Shown here: in pieces, positions 8,127-15,768 of the stretch
Position numbering within the stretch: position 1 is the stretch's first letter
Layout: every line of letters starts with the position of its first letter
Assembly: GCF_947495285.1 (NCBI RefSeq)
Contig: NZ_CANLXZ010000018.1
Coordinates: forward strand, 1 to 64,000
DNA length: 64,000 bases
Direction: 5' to 3'
Source of the DNA: an uncultured Nonlabens sp.
Lineage (GTDB): Bacteria; Bacteroidota; Bacteroidia; Flavobacteriales; Flavobacteriaceae
Translations under genes and position numbers: made by a program
Notes under the pieces: generated by a model
What the model was told of the DNA's origin: nothing
Database searches by the model: none
What the model saw: the letters and a program-made list of their open reading frames with translations, nothing else

Positions 8127-10550
8127 ATGAGAGTTTCCTATAACTGGATCAAGCAATTTATCAACGTACCAAATGCGCTGGAAAAACATACTGACTTATT
8201 AACCTCTCTAGGGTTAGAAGTAGAAGGTATAGAAAAATATGAAAGCGTAAAAGGTGGGCTGGAAGGCATAGTCGTAGGATATGTAGAATCTTGCGAGCAG
8301 CATTCTAATGCAGATAAACTTAAAGTCACAAAGGTAAACCTGGGTAAAGAAACGGTTCAAATAGTATGTGGAGCGCCTAATGTCGCTGCAGGTCAGAAAG
8401 TGCCTGTTGCTACCATAGGTACTACTTTATATGATGATAAGGGTGAAGCCTGGAAAATCAAAAAAGGTAAAATAAGAGGTGAAGAAAGTCATGGAATGAT
8501 ATGTGCCGAAGATGAGTTAGGTCTAGGTAAATCACATGACGGTATTATGGTTCTAGATGAGAGTCTAGAGGTAGGTACACCGCTTAAAGATGTAGTAGAT
8601 ATAGAACTAGATCATGTTATAGAAATAGGTTTAACGCCTAACAGGTCTGACGCCATGTCGCACATGGGCGTGGCACGTGATTTAAGAGCTGGACTTGCTG
8701 TTAATGCAGACGCGGTAGAGTTTATAACGCCGTCGGTAAGTGGTTTTCATGTAGATAGTCGCTCTTCTAGAGTAGACATAGAAGTAGAAAATACAGATCT
8801 AGCACCGCGTTATTGTGGTGTAACTCTTACAGGAATTAAGGTTAAGGAATCTCCAGAATGGATTAAAAATAGATTAAACGCTATAGGTATAGCTCCTAAA
8901 AATAATGTAGTAGATGTTACTAATTATGTAATGCACGAGTTAGGACAGCCGCTACATGCTTTTGATTTATCAAAAATTACCGGTAATAAAATTATAGTAA
9001 AAACACTCGAGAAAGACACGCCGTTCACAACCTTAGATGGTGTAGAACACAAGCTTCATGAAGATGATTTAATGATTTGTGATACAGAAAAACCTTTATG
9101 TATCGCCGGTGTTTATGGTGGTGAGAATAGTGGTGTTACTAATGGTACAACTTCTATTTTCTTAGAAAGTGCTTATTTTAATCCAGTAAGCGTGCGTAAA
9201 ACGGCCAAAAGGCACAATTTTAATACAGACGCCTCTTTTAGATTTGAGCGTGGTATAGATCCTAATATTACGGAATATGCTCTTAAAAGAGCGGCATTAT
9301 TAATACAGGAAACTGGTGGCGGTGAGATATCTAGTGATATTACAGACTTGTATTCTCAGAAAATAGAAGATCAACAAGTGTTTTTAACTTATCAAAAGGT
9401 GAATTCTTTAATAGGTCAAGAAATACCTAAAGAAGAGATTAAAAGTATTTTAAGAACTCTAGATATAAATGTAAATAACGTTACAGAAACTGGTATAGGA
9501 CTTACTATTCCTGCTTATAGGAATGATGTAACTCGCCCGGCAGATGTTATTGAGGAGATATTGAGAGTTTATGGTTATGACCGTATAGAAAGCCCTTCAA
9601 AGATTAATGCAACTATTGCAAAGTCTTCAAAACTAGAAAACAATAGAGTGCAAAATATAGTAGCACAGCAACTGGTAGGGCAGGGCTTTATTGAGATGAT
9701 GGCAAACAGCTTAACGTCTGAAAAGAATCACACACTTACTGATCACATCTCGCCTAAAAACCAGGTGAGTATGTTAAATCCGTTAAGCAGTGATCTTGCT
9801 GTGATGAGACAGAGTTTAATTTATGGTGGTCTAGAAGCGATCGCTTATAACTTAAATAGAAAACAAGAGAACCTGAGGTTATTTGAATTCGGTAGTAGTT
9901 ACCACCAGTATCAAGAACGTCAGTTTACAGAAAATAAGCATTTGAGTATTTTAACGGCTGGTAATACTTCTAGTCCTACATGGAATGGTCCATCACAACC
10001 AGCAGATTTCTTTTACCTTAAAGGTGCTGTGATTGCTGTTTTAAAACGTTTAGGAATTAATACTATAAATGAAAAACCTACTAAATTAGATTTCTTAAGT
10101 GAAGGTATTGCCTTAAGTAGTGGTGCAAAAATTGCCGATCTAGGTGTGGTGAAAAAGAAGGTTGCAAAGAACTTCGGTATAGAGGTAACGGTACATTTTG
10201 CAAACATTTATTGGGATGAGGTTTTAAAGATCGTTTCTAAGGAATATACTCCTGTTACTGATATACCTAAATTCCCTGAAGTGAGTAGAGATTTTGCATT
10301 GTTAGTAGATGATGCTGTGAATTTTAAACAACTTAGAGAGATTGCTTTAAATTCTGAAAAGAAGATTTTAAAGTCGGTGCAGCTTTTTGATGTTTATGAG
10401 GGTAGTAAGTTGCCTAAAGGTAAAAAATCTTACGCCTTAAACTTTACACTTCAAGATGCTAATAAAACACTTACAGATAAGCAAATAGATAAGACTATGA
10501 ATAAGATACAACAGCAGCTAGAGAATCAGGCTGGTGCGGTATTGAGGTAG
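8127..10550 (+). CDS. pheT: Phenylalanine-tRNA ligase beta subunit
   Basis: An 807-residue beta chain of the alpha2-beta2 synthetase that charges tRNA-Phe. Domains in order: N-terminal MRVSYNWIKQFI segment, EMAP/tRNA-binding OB fold (about 40-150, with HSNADKLKVTKVNLG and CGAPNVAAGQKVPVA), B3/B4 editing domain (about 210-390, with HAFDL and FERGIDP), B5 domain (about 405-475), catalytic-like core, and C-terminal ferredoxin-fold anticodon-binding domain (about 715-807, PKFPEVSRDFALLVDD). Length is normal for the bacterial family. pheS is not in this window. No clear TAnnTTTG promoter is seen; a palindrome copy lies just upstream. Confidence 0.97.
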   Translation: MRVSYNWIKQFINVPNALEKHTDLLTSLGLEVEGIEKYESVKGGLEGIVVGYVESCEQHSNADKLKVTKVNLGKETVQIVCGAPNVAAGQKVPVATIGTTLYDDKGEAWKIKKGKIRGEESHGMICAEDELGLGKSHDGIMVLDESLEVGTPLKDVVDIELDHVIEIGLTPNRSDAMSHMGVARDLRAGLAVNADAVEFITPSVSGFHVDSRSSRVDIEVENTDLAPRYCGVTLTGIKVKESPEWIKNRLNAIGIAPKNNVVDVTNYVMHELGQPLHAFDLSKITGNKIIVKTLEKDTPFTTLDGVEHKLHEDDLMICDTEKPLCIAGVYGGENSGVTNGTTSIFLESAYFNPVSVRKTAKRHNFNTDASFRFERGIDPNITEYALKRAALLIQETGGGEISSDITDLYSQKIEDQQVFLTYQKVNSLIGQEIPKEEIKSILRTLDINVNNVTETGIGLTIPAYRNDVTRPADVIEEILRVYGYDRIESPSKINATIAKSSKLENNRVQNIVAQQLVGQGFIEMMANSLTSEKNHTLTDHISPKNQVSMLNPLSSDLAVMRQSLIYGGLEAIAYNLNRKQENLRLFEFGSSYHQYQERQFTENKHLSILTAGNTSSPTWNGPSQPADFFYLKGAVIAVLKRLGINTINEKPTKLDFLSEGIALSSGAKIADLGVVKKKVAKNFGIEVTVHFANIYWDEVLKIVSKEYTPVTDIPKFPEVSRDFALLVDDAVNFKQLREIALNSEKKILKSVQLFDVYEGSKLPKGKKSYALNFTLQDANKTLTDKQIDKTMNKIQQQLENQAGAVLR

Positions 10551-10593
10551 ATAGATCTTTCTATGTTTAAAAAGATCATTAAAAGGGTAATAA

Positions 10594-10624
10594 GTTTGTT
10601 CAGTGCTGCGTGTACTGAACAAAC
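10594..10624. other. Strong hairpin downstream of pheT
   Basis: An 11-bp perfect stem GTTTGTTCAGT/ACTGAACAAAC with a 9-nt loop lies 44 nt after the pheT stop. No U-run follows, so it may stabilise the mRNA 3' end or be a factor-dependent stop rather than a classic terminator. Confidence 0.55.
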
Positions 10625-10761
10625 TGTTATCAAGATCAACGATGACTTTTTTAATACATTGTAATCTTTGATCATTAAGGATCAATAAGCAGGTGGTGTT
10701 AAGTCTAACGGCTTTGAGTTTAGAGCTAGAAGATTTCCTAACAATGTACAAATATCTATAA

Positions 10762-11031
10762 ATGAATCTGATGATGGTACTTATACCATTGTTGCAGATT
10801 TTTTTATCTCCTTTTGCCTATTACGCATTTCTTCTTATTACAGCAGGAATTTTTAGCTATCTATTCTCTTACTACTTTTGGACTGTTATAGGTATATCTA
10901 CGTTTGTAATTCTTATCGTAAATAATTTAATAAGTTGGTCTCGTAAAAAGCATGTGGACCATTTTCTGATGAATTATTTTAAAAATAAACGTGGGTATTC
11001 TAAAAGCCCTAGAAACCCTAATGGATATTAA
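10762..11031 (+). CDS. Small two-helix membrane protein
   Basis: An 89-residue product with two hydrophobic segments (about 5-35 and 38-60) and a basic tail WSRKKHVDHFLMNYFKNKRG ending SPRNPNGY. No family is recognised. The basic C-terminus suggests the tail lies in the cytoplasm. Three Met codons (positions 1, 4, 5) could serve as starts. It stands alone between pheT and a palindrome copy, and its coding nature is judged only from composition. Confidence 0.5.
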   Translation: MNLMMVLIPLLQIFLSPFAYYAFLLITAGIFSYLFSYYFWTVIGISTFVILIVNNLISWSRKKHVDHFLMNYFKNKRGYSKSPRNPNGY

Positions 11032-11043
11032 TAGATTGTATTT

Positions 11044-11063
11044 TCCGCTTTCGCGAAAGCAGA
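11044..11063. repeat. Dispersed palindrome, copy 3 (1 mismatch)
   Basis: TCCGCTTTCGCGAAAGCAGA lies in the spacer just after the 89-aa membrane protein gene. One base near the right end departs from the consensus. Confidence 0.9.
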
Positions 11064-11182
11064 AAAATTAACATTCTCATTTTGAAATTATAGAGACTCC
11101 TTTACGACCTAAACGGTGAATGAGTTACTCGTTCTTGTAACAAGGCTCATTTCATTCTCAATCGTTTAATCAAGAAGTTGTT

Positions 11183-11902
11183 ATGTGGAGTCGTACTAAT
11201 ATTGAAGAAAAGCTCAAGAAATCTAAAGCAAAAAGCTTTAAAGGAACTGAAATCATGGATCAGGTGGCAGCTATTCTTAAAGAAGATGATAAGAGAGAAG
11301 ATGCGATTATGGCACGTATGAAGAGTCCTCAAAAACCCACGCCTCGCAATCATTTTAATATCGATTTATTAAATAAAGATCGCATTTATCACGTAGATCA
11401 AATACAAGATATTTGTATAACCTATAGATTGCGATTTCTGGATACTAAGTATTTTAAGAACGAGATACCTTATGAAGCTTTAATGAAGATTAAAGAGATG
11501 GAAAAGGATCACGATATAGAAATGCGCGGTTTTAAAATAGTTGCTCCATCTAAGTTGTTCAAATTAGAAGATGCAGATGATCCGTTACTTTTTGCACCTA
11601 TTGGAAACGGTTATTTCTATCTTATACATAAATGGGGAAATGATTTAAATCCCTTCAGAAAAATTTGGGCTTGGAATTTTAAGAGTTTTGAAAATCTTAT
11701 TTTCTCTACGGTAATCGTTAGTCTTTTATTAACTTACTTAATTCCTAATGGAGTCTTCTCAAAGGATACTACAAATGTTCAATTTTTACTTATTTTCTTT
11801 TTTACTTTTAAATCTATCGCTGCTATAGTGCTGTACTATTCATTTGCGGCTGGTAAGAATTTTAATACCGCTATATGGAATTCAAAATATTTTAATGGTT
11901 AA
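11183..11902 (+). CDS. Uncharacterised protein with two C-terminal transmembrane helices
   Basis: A 239-residue protein. The N-terminal half is basic and charged (MWSRTNIEEKLKKSKAKSFK). A middle domain has the pattern RIYHVDQIQDICITYRLRFL and LFAPIGNGYFYLIHKWGNDL. The C-terminus has two hydrophobic helices (about 173-193 and 200-222). The ending SFAAGKNFNTAIWNSKYFNG is distinctive. I do not recognise a named family, though the layout (soluble sensor-like part, then a membrane hairpin) suggests a membrane-tethered cytoplasmic protein. It stands alone, with no obvious operon partner. Confidence 0.65.
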   Translation: MWSRTNIEEKLKKSKAKSFKGTEIMDQVAAILKEDDKREDAIMARMKSPQKPTPRNHFNIDLLNKDRIYHVDQIQDICITYRLRFLDTKYFKNEIPYEALMKIKEMEKDHDIEMRGFKIVAPSKLFKLEDADDPLLFAPIGNGYFYLIHKWGNDLNPFRKIWAWNFKSFENLIFSTVIVSLLLTYLIPNGVFSKDTTNVQFLLIFFFTFKSIAAIVLYYSFAAGKNFNTAIWNSKYFNG

Positions 11903-11990
11903 TTTATGAATTGCTATAAGTAGTTTTTCAAATCAAGGGCCTGTCTCTAATGGTCATATTTCCTTTATAGCGTGTCGTGTACTTTTTATT

Positions 11991-11998
11991 TATCTTTG
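11991..11998 (+). promoter_or_regulatory. Bacteroidetes -7 element for the tandem micro-protein genes
   Basis: TATCTTTG, an exact TAnnTTTG match 19 nt before the ATG at 12017. It supports the shorter start over an upstream ATG at 11972, which would lie before the promoter. Confidence 0.45.
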
Positions 11999-12016
11999 TT
12001 GGATAAAAATATAATT

Positions 12017-12211
12017 ATGGCAGTTAGAAAAAGAAATCCGATTTTAGGAAGTATTATGGCAGTAGCTTTTATAGGTTTTGGTGCTTATAGATTATATGCG
12101 CACTACGGTCTAGGAGAAGAGATGGCATCATGGCGACTCGTATTATCGGCTGGTTTTATAGTATATGGACTATATATCGCCTACACTTTATTGCCTAAGA
12201 AAGATGTCTAG
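12017..12211 (+). CDS. Small two-helix membrane protein, tandem copy A
   Basis: A 64-residue product, MAVRKRNPILGSIMAVAFIG and onward, with two transmembrane helices (about 9-28 and 40-58) separated by a short loop and a basic tail LLPKKDV. It aligns along its length with the next gene: AFIGFGAYRLY vs AFIGIGAWKLY, then SAGFIVYGLY vs AAGLIVLGIY. The pair is a tandem duplication. The start at 12017 is chosen from the -7 element at 11991-11998 and from alignment with copy B. No function can be inferred. Confidence 0.6.
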   Translation: MAVRKRNPILGSIMAVAFIGFGAYRLYAHYGLGEEMASWRLVLSAGFIVYGLYIAYTLLPKKDV

Positions 12212-12392
12212 TAAAGAAGATAATAAACGTAAATACACCTTATTATTATCTATAGCTTTTATAGGTATAGGTGCATGGAAACTCTACGATAAGTTTGTAC
12301 AAAATTCTGATGTAGAGAGTTACCAATGGATTCTTGCAGCAGGACTTATAGTTTTAGGAATCTATCAATTAATAGGGCTAAGAAAAAAGTAG
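12204..12392 (+). CDS. Small two-helix membrane protein, tandem copy B
   Basis: A 62-residue paralogue of the preceding protein: MSSKEDNKRKYTLLLSIAFI then GIGAWKLYDKF, a second helix WILAAGLIVLGIYQLIGL, and the tail RKK. The chosen ATG overlaps the stop of copy A by 8 nt, so the two are translationally coupled and probably made in fixed proportion, perhaps as a heterodimer in the inner membrane. A strong hairpin follows at 12421-12458. Confidence 0.6.
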   Translation: MSSKEDNKRKYTLLLSIAFIGIGAWKLYDKFVQNSDVESYQWILAAGLIVLGIYQLIGLRKK

Positions 12393-12420
12393 TTCTACAA
12401 AAAGGTTACTTTTATAAAAT

Positions 12421-12458
12421 AGAAAACGGCTATCCGATTTAATGGGATAGCCGTTTTC
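12421..12458. terminator. Bidirectional terminator between micro-proteins and ribH
   Basis: The perfect stem AGAAAACGGCTATCC/GGGATAGCCGTTTTCT with an 8-nt loop has A/T flanks on both sides. It serves the plus-strand pair and the minus-strand ribH. Confidence 0.85.
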
Positions 12459-12479
12459 TATTTTAATAAGAAACTATGT

Positions 12480-13001
12480 TTAAAGACCTTGTTTTATCGC
12501 AGCCATTTTAATAGCTGCCACAGCCGCTTCACTACCTTTATTACCATGAATACCGCCGCTGCGTGCAACAGATTGTTCATGAGTGTTATCTGTTAAGACA
12601 CAAAAGATGACCGGTACTCTAGATTTATTTAAATTTAAATCTTTAATACCACTAGTAACACCGTTACAAACAAAGTCAAAATGTGCCGTCTCACCTCTAA
12701 TAACGCTACCTATAGCTATGATAGCATCTAGAGGTTTACGTAGTTTGCTATCTTTAATAGGGTAAGTTGCATATTGCATGTTCTTACATCCGTAGATAAG
12801 TTCAAAAGAACCAGGTACATCCATACGGAAAATACGCTCTGGATCAATACCACAATCTAATAAGGTCTGTTGAGCACCTTTAAAAAGGTTTTCAGTAATA
12901 TCATCATTCCACTCAGACACAACTATACCTATACGCATGTCAGTAGCGTCTGGCATACTTTCTTTATCGTAATGTGATAGGTTTTTTCCTACGGTTGCCA
13001 T
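12480..13001 (-). CDS. ribH: 6,7-dimethyl-8-ribityllumazine synthase
   Basis: The 173-residue penultimate enzyme of riboflavin synthesis. It condenses 5-amino-6-ribitylaminouracil with 3,4-dihydroxy-2-butanone 4-phosphate. Family motifs are RIGIVVSEWNDDITE (23-37), MDVPGSFELIYG, IAIGSVIRGETAHFD, CNGVTSGI and the C-terminal region KGSEAAVAAIKMA. Members form 60-meric or pentameric shells in the cytosol. Length is slightly above usual because of a short N-terminal extension (MATVGKNLSHYDKES). It lies 6 nt behind the TPR membrane protein gene, a pairing common in Bacteroidetes. Confidence 0.96.
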   Translation of the reverse strand: MATVGKNLSHYDKESMPDATDMRIGIVVSEWNDDITENLFKGAQQTLLDCGIDPERIFRMDVPGSFELIYGCKNMQYATYPIKDSKLRKPLDAIIAIGSVIRGETAHFDFVCNGVTSGIKDLNLNKSRVPVIFCVLTDNTHEQSVARSGGIHGNKGSEAAVAAIKMAAIKQGL

Positions 13002-13007
13002 AGTGTT

Positions 13008-13799
13008 TTAGTTAGAAGCTGCTTGAGCCTGTCCTAGAAGTACTTGTGCTGTCTTAAATTCTACAGCATTAGGATAATTTTCTTTAATTCTTTCTAGAGC
13101 TTTTACAGCAGTACTGTTATCTCCAGTAGTTAGAGCTATTTGAGCAGCTTTAAGTAAATACTTAGGAGTTGTAAATTCATTTTCATTAGTATCTGCAGCG
13201 TCCATGTAATAAGAAACAGCATCACCAGCCTGACCAGCCTGTACTAGTGCATCACCTATTCCAGCTTGTGCGATAGACTGTAATACAGAATCACCACCGT
13301 CATAAGCCTTAAGGTAATCGATAGCTTTTTGAAGCTTATCACCACCTATATTTAAAAATGCCATACCAGCCTGGTAAGTAGCAATGTTACCTACATCTGT
13401 ACCACTGTACTCTTCAGATATTTGAATTAAACCATATTTTCCATTAACACCTTCTAGTGCTAGGGTATAAAGAGAGTCTTTTTCTTTACCAGTAGAGTTG
13501 AGAGCAAGATCATAGTATTTGTTTGCTTCAGTAGTTTCAGAAGCTGCCTCTTCTTGTTTAGGTTCTAGAACAAACTGACTATATGCCCAAGCGCACAATG
13601 CGCCTATAGCTATAACAGCAACTATTATAATAAGAGGCTTTTGGTTTCTTTCTAACCATTCTTCTGTTTTGTTAGCACCTTCATCTAGAGTGCTAAATAC
13701 TTCAGCTGTAGTAGATTCAGAGTCATCAAAGATCTCTTCTTTCTCTTCTTTTTCTGGTTTTGTTTTGGATTTGTATCCTCTTTTGTTATAAGTAGCCAT
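13008..13799 (-). CDS. Membrane-anchored tetratricopeptide protein (YfgM-like)
   Basis: A 263-residue protein with a charged N-terminal cytoplasmic tail rich in Lys/Glu (about 1-45), one transmembrane helix (PLIIIVAVIAIGALCAWAYS, about 58-77) and a periplasmic helical-repeat domain of TPR type (for example GNIATYQAGMAFLNIGGDKL and DALVQAGQAGDAVSYYMDAA). This matches the YfgM-like layout; in E. coli YfgM works beside SecYEG and periplasmic chaperones. I chose the ATG at 13799, giving MATYNKRG, because it follows the -7 element at 13821-13828 with a normal leader. It is followed by ribH after 6 nt. Confidence 0.8.
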   Translation of the reverse strand: MATYNKRGYKSKTKPEKEEKEEIFDDSESTTAEVFSTLDEGANKTEEWLERNQKPLIIIVAVIAIGALCAWAYSQFVLEPKQEEAASETTEANKYYDLALNSTGKEKDSLYTLALEGVNGKYGLIQISEEYSGTDVGNIATYQAGMAFLNIGGDKLQKAIDYLKAYDGGDSVLQSIAQAGIGDALVQAGQAGDAVSYYMDAADTNENEFTTPKYLLKAAQIALTTGDNSTAVKALERIKENYPNAVEFKTAQVLLGQAQAASN

Positions 13800-13820
13800 A
13801 GTAGTCATTAATTGAACGCG

Positions 13821-13828
13821 CAAAAATA
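13821..13828 (-). promoter_or_regulatory. Bacteroidetes -7 element for TPR gene and ribH
   Basis: The minus strand reads TATTTTTG, an exact TAnnTTTG match 22 nt upstream of the ATG at 13799. Confidence 0.4.
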
Positions 13829-13886
13829 TAATTTTTATCCATATATAAAAATGTGTGAAAGCTTTATTCTCTACCTTTTCTTAGGT

Positions 13887-13894
13887 TAAATTTG
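13887..13894 (+). promoter_or_regulatory. Bacteroidetes -7 element upstream of recF
   Basis: TAAATTTG, an exact match, with TTTA at 13863-13866 (20-nt spacing) as a weak -33. A palindrome copy lies between it and recF, so it would be in the recF leader. Confidence 0.4.
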
Positions 13895-13921
13895 CAAACC
13901 TGTTTTAAAGATCGTTATAAT

Positions 13922-13941
13922 TCCGCTTTCGCGAAAGCGAT
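13922..13941. repeat. Dispersed palindrome, copy 4 (18/20)
   Basis: TCCGCTTTCGCGAAAGCGAT, with two mismatches at the right end. It lies in the divergent spacer between the TPR gene and recF, probably within the recF leader. Confidence 0.85.
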
Positions 13942-13985
13942 AAAGTTACAATCATTTAATATTCAATATTTTATATTATTTTTCT

Positions 13986-15065
13986 ATGCATCTTAACTCT
14001 ATTAGTCTTATTAACTATAAAAGTTTTTCTTCGGCCGAATTTGACTTCGATCAAAAGATAAATTGCTTTGTAGGGAACAATGGTGTGGGAAAAACTAATG
14101 TTTTGGACGCGATTTATCACCTTGCTTTTGCAAAAAGTTACTTTAATCCTATCACTATTCAAAATATTAAGCATAGTGAAGAGTTTTTTGTGGTTAACGG
14201 TAATTTTTTAAAAAACGATCAAGATGAAAAGATAGTAGTCAGCGCAAAAAAAGGGGTGAAGCGTGTAGTAAAACGCAATGGTAAAATCTATGATAAAATT
14301 AGTGATCATATAGGGTTAATACCTCTTGTTATTATCTCTCCAGCAGACAGGGATCTTATTATAGAAGGTAGTGATACGAGACGTAAGTTTTTAGATGGTG
14401 TGATATCACTAAGCAACTCGTTGTATTTAACTAAACTAATTAATTATAATAAACTGATACAGCAGCGCAATGCATTGCTTAAGTATTTCTTTATTAATCG
14501 TACTTTTGATAGTGATGCTCTTGCTGTTTATGACGAGCAACTAGTTGTAATAGGAGGCTACATTCATAAAACTAGAACTGAATTTTTAAAATCATTTACT
14601 CCTATTTTTAAGAAGTATTATCATCAAATTTCTCGATCTGAAGAGGTAGTTGATATTTACTATAAAGCCGATTTTAATAATGTAGATCCTGCACAAGTTT
14701 TAAAAGCTGCGCAACAAAAGGATATGCAATTGCAGTACACAAGTGTGGGAACGCATAAGGACGACATGTTATTCTTGCTGGATAATCATGCCGTAAAAAA
14801 ATTCGGTAGTCAGGGACAACAAAAAAGTTTTCTAACTGCATTAAAACTGGCGCAGTTCGAGTTTATTAAACAAGAAAGTGGTACCGTGCCTATCTTGCTA
14901 TTAGATGATATTTTTGATAAATTAGATGAGTCTAGAGTGGCACAAATTATAGATATGGTTAATGATGATCAATTTGGGCAGTTGTTTATAAGTGACACAC
15001 ACCCAGAAAGAACAGAAGCGGTTATTAAACAAACAGAGCAATCTTATAAGATATTTAAGTTATGA
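13986..15065 (+). CDS. recF: DNA replication and repair protein RecF
   Basis: A 359-residue SMC-like ATPase that helps RecOR load RecA at single-strand gaps. Motifs: N-terminal [14 protein letters not shown], Walker [10 protein letters not shown] (about 30-38), signature [17 protein letters not shown] (about 276-292) and Walker [16 protein letters not shown]. Length is standard. Its stop overlaps the next lipoprotein gene by 4 nt (ATGA) and dciA follows, so replication-repair functions are grouped here. It is divergent from the TPR/ribH operon. Confidence 0.96.
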   Translation: MHLNSISLINYKSFSSAEFDFDQKINCFVGNNGVGKTNVLDAIYHLAFAKSYFNPITIQNIKHSEEFFVVNGNFLKNDQDEKIVVSAKKGVKRVVKRNGKIYDKISDHIGLIPLVIISPADRDLIIEGSDTRRKFLDGVISLSNSLYLTKLINYNKLIQQRNALLKYFFINRTFDSDALAVYDEQLVVIGGYIHKTRTEFLKSFTPIFKKYYHQISRSEEVVDIYYKADFNNVDPAQVLKAAQQKDMQLQYTSVGTHKDDMLFLLDNHAVKKFGSQGQQKSFLTALKLAQFEFIKQESGTVPILLLDDIFDKLDESRVAQIIDMVNDDQFGQLFISDTHPERTEAVIKQTEQSYKIFKL

Positions 15066-15469
15066 AAAACCTAATTTACATAGTACTAGTTTTTTTACTT
15101 ATTTCATGTAATTCTAACGAAGAAAAGATAAAAGCCATAGAAGGTTACTGGAATATAGATCAAGTGGTTTTACCTAATGGAAGTGAGCGTGAGTTCCCTT
15201 TTTCAAATCATATGGACCATTTTGAAATAGATGGATTTAAAGGGGTTAAAAATCGTGTAAGTCCAACTTATGATGGTAGCTTTGTATCCTACGGTGATCC
15301 TGTTAGTTTTGTTTGGGAAGAAAGGGATGGTGATTTATGGCTTTCTTTTAAAGAAGGGGAACAAGCTTACAATCAAAAAGTTGAGAAGGCAACAGAGCAG
15401 ACTTTGATTTTAATTCACGAGAACGGTACGAGCTACACCTATAAAGCATACACGCCAGATGAGAAATAA
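15062..15469 (+). CDS. Small lipocalin-like lipoprotein
   Basis: A 135-residue lipoprotein (signal [20 protein letters not shown]). The mature part begins [20 protein letters not shown] and alternates beta strands ([36 protein letters not shown]), the pattern of the small lipocalin-like domains common in Bacteroidetes lipoproteins. It is fused by overlaps to recF upstream (4 nt) and dciA downstream (11 nt). This is an odd place for an envelope protein, but the arrangement implies cotranslation. Function unknown. Confidence 0.7.
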   Translation: MKNLIYIVLVFLLISCNSNEEKIKAIEGYWNIDQVVLPNGSEREFPFSNHMDHFEIDGFKGVKNRVSPTYDGSFVSYGDPVSFVWEERDGDLWLSFKEGEQAYNQKVEKATEQTLILIHENGTSYTYKAYTPDEK

Positions 15470-15758
15470 TAAGAAGAACGATTTTTTAAGCATGAGTGAT
15501 TTATTGAGTGATTTTAAATCACAAAGTAAGTTGCAAAAAGGTTTTGTAAAAGTAGACGTAGAAGGTGCGTGGAATACAATCATGGGACCAGGTGTTACTA
15601 ACTACACCACACAGTTAAAGTTTACAGCAGGAACTTTATTTGTTAATTTATCATCTTCTGTATTAAGACAGGAACTTATGTACGGTCGCACCATGATTAT
15701 TAAAAACCTTAATGAACACCTAGGTAAGGATATGATAGAGAAAATAGTATTGAGATAA
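15459..15758 (+). CDS. DUF721 / DciA-like protein
   Basis: A 99-residue DUF721 protein. Family traits are LSDLLSDFKSQSKLQKGF, the VEGAWNTIMGPGVTNYT core (W and GP-x-x) and LFVNLSSSVLRQELMYGR. DUF721 includes DciA, the helicase operator that supports DnaB loading in bacteria without DnaC-type loaders. The position directly after recF supports a replication role. Members in Bacteroidetes are short like this one. It overlaps the lipoprotein gene by 11 nt. Naming it dciA in full would need a comparison. Confidence 0.85.
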   Translation: MRNNKKNDFLSMSDLLSDFKSQSKLQKGFVKVDVEGAWNTIMGPGVTNYTTQLKFTAGTLFVNLSSSVLRQELMYGRTMIIKNLNEHLGKDMIEKIVLR

Positions 15759-15768
15759 AATCTGTGTT

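Noticed and set aside
8127..8329. Minus-strand Ser-rich ORF inside pheT
   Set aside because: It is the antisense shadow of the pheT N-terminus, which has clear motifs on the plus strand.
10518..10751. Minus-strand ORF of 77 codons after pheT
   Set aside because: It runs through the pheT 3' end and the hairpin at 10594-10624, has no family features, and its composition does not look coding.
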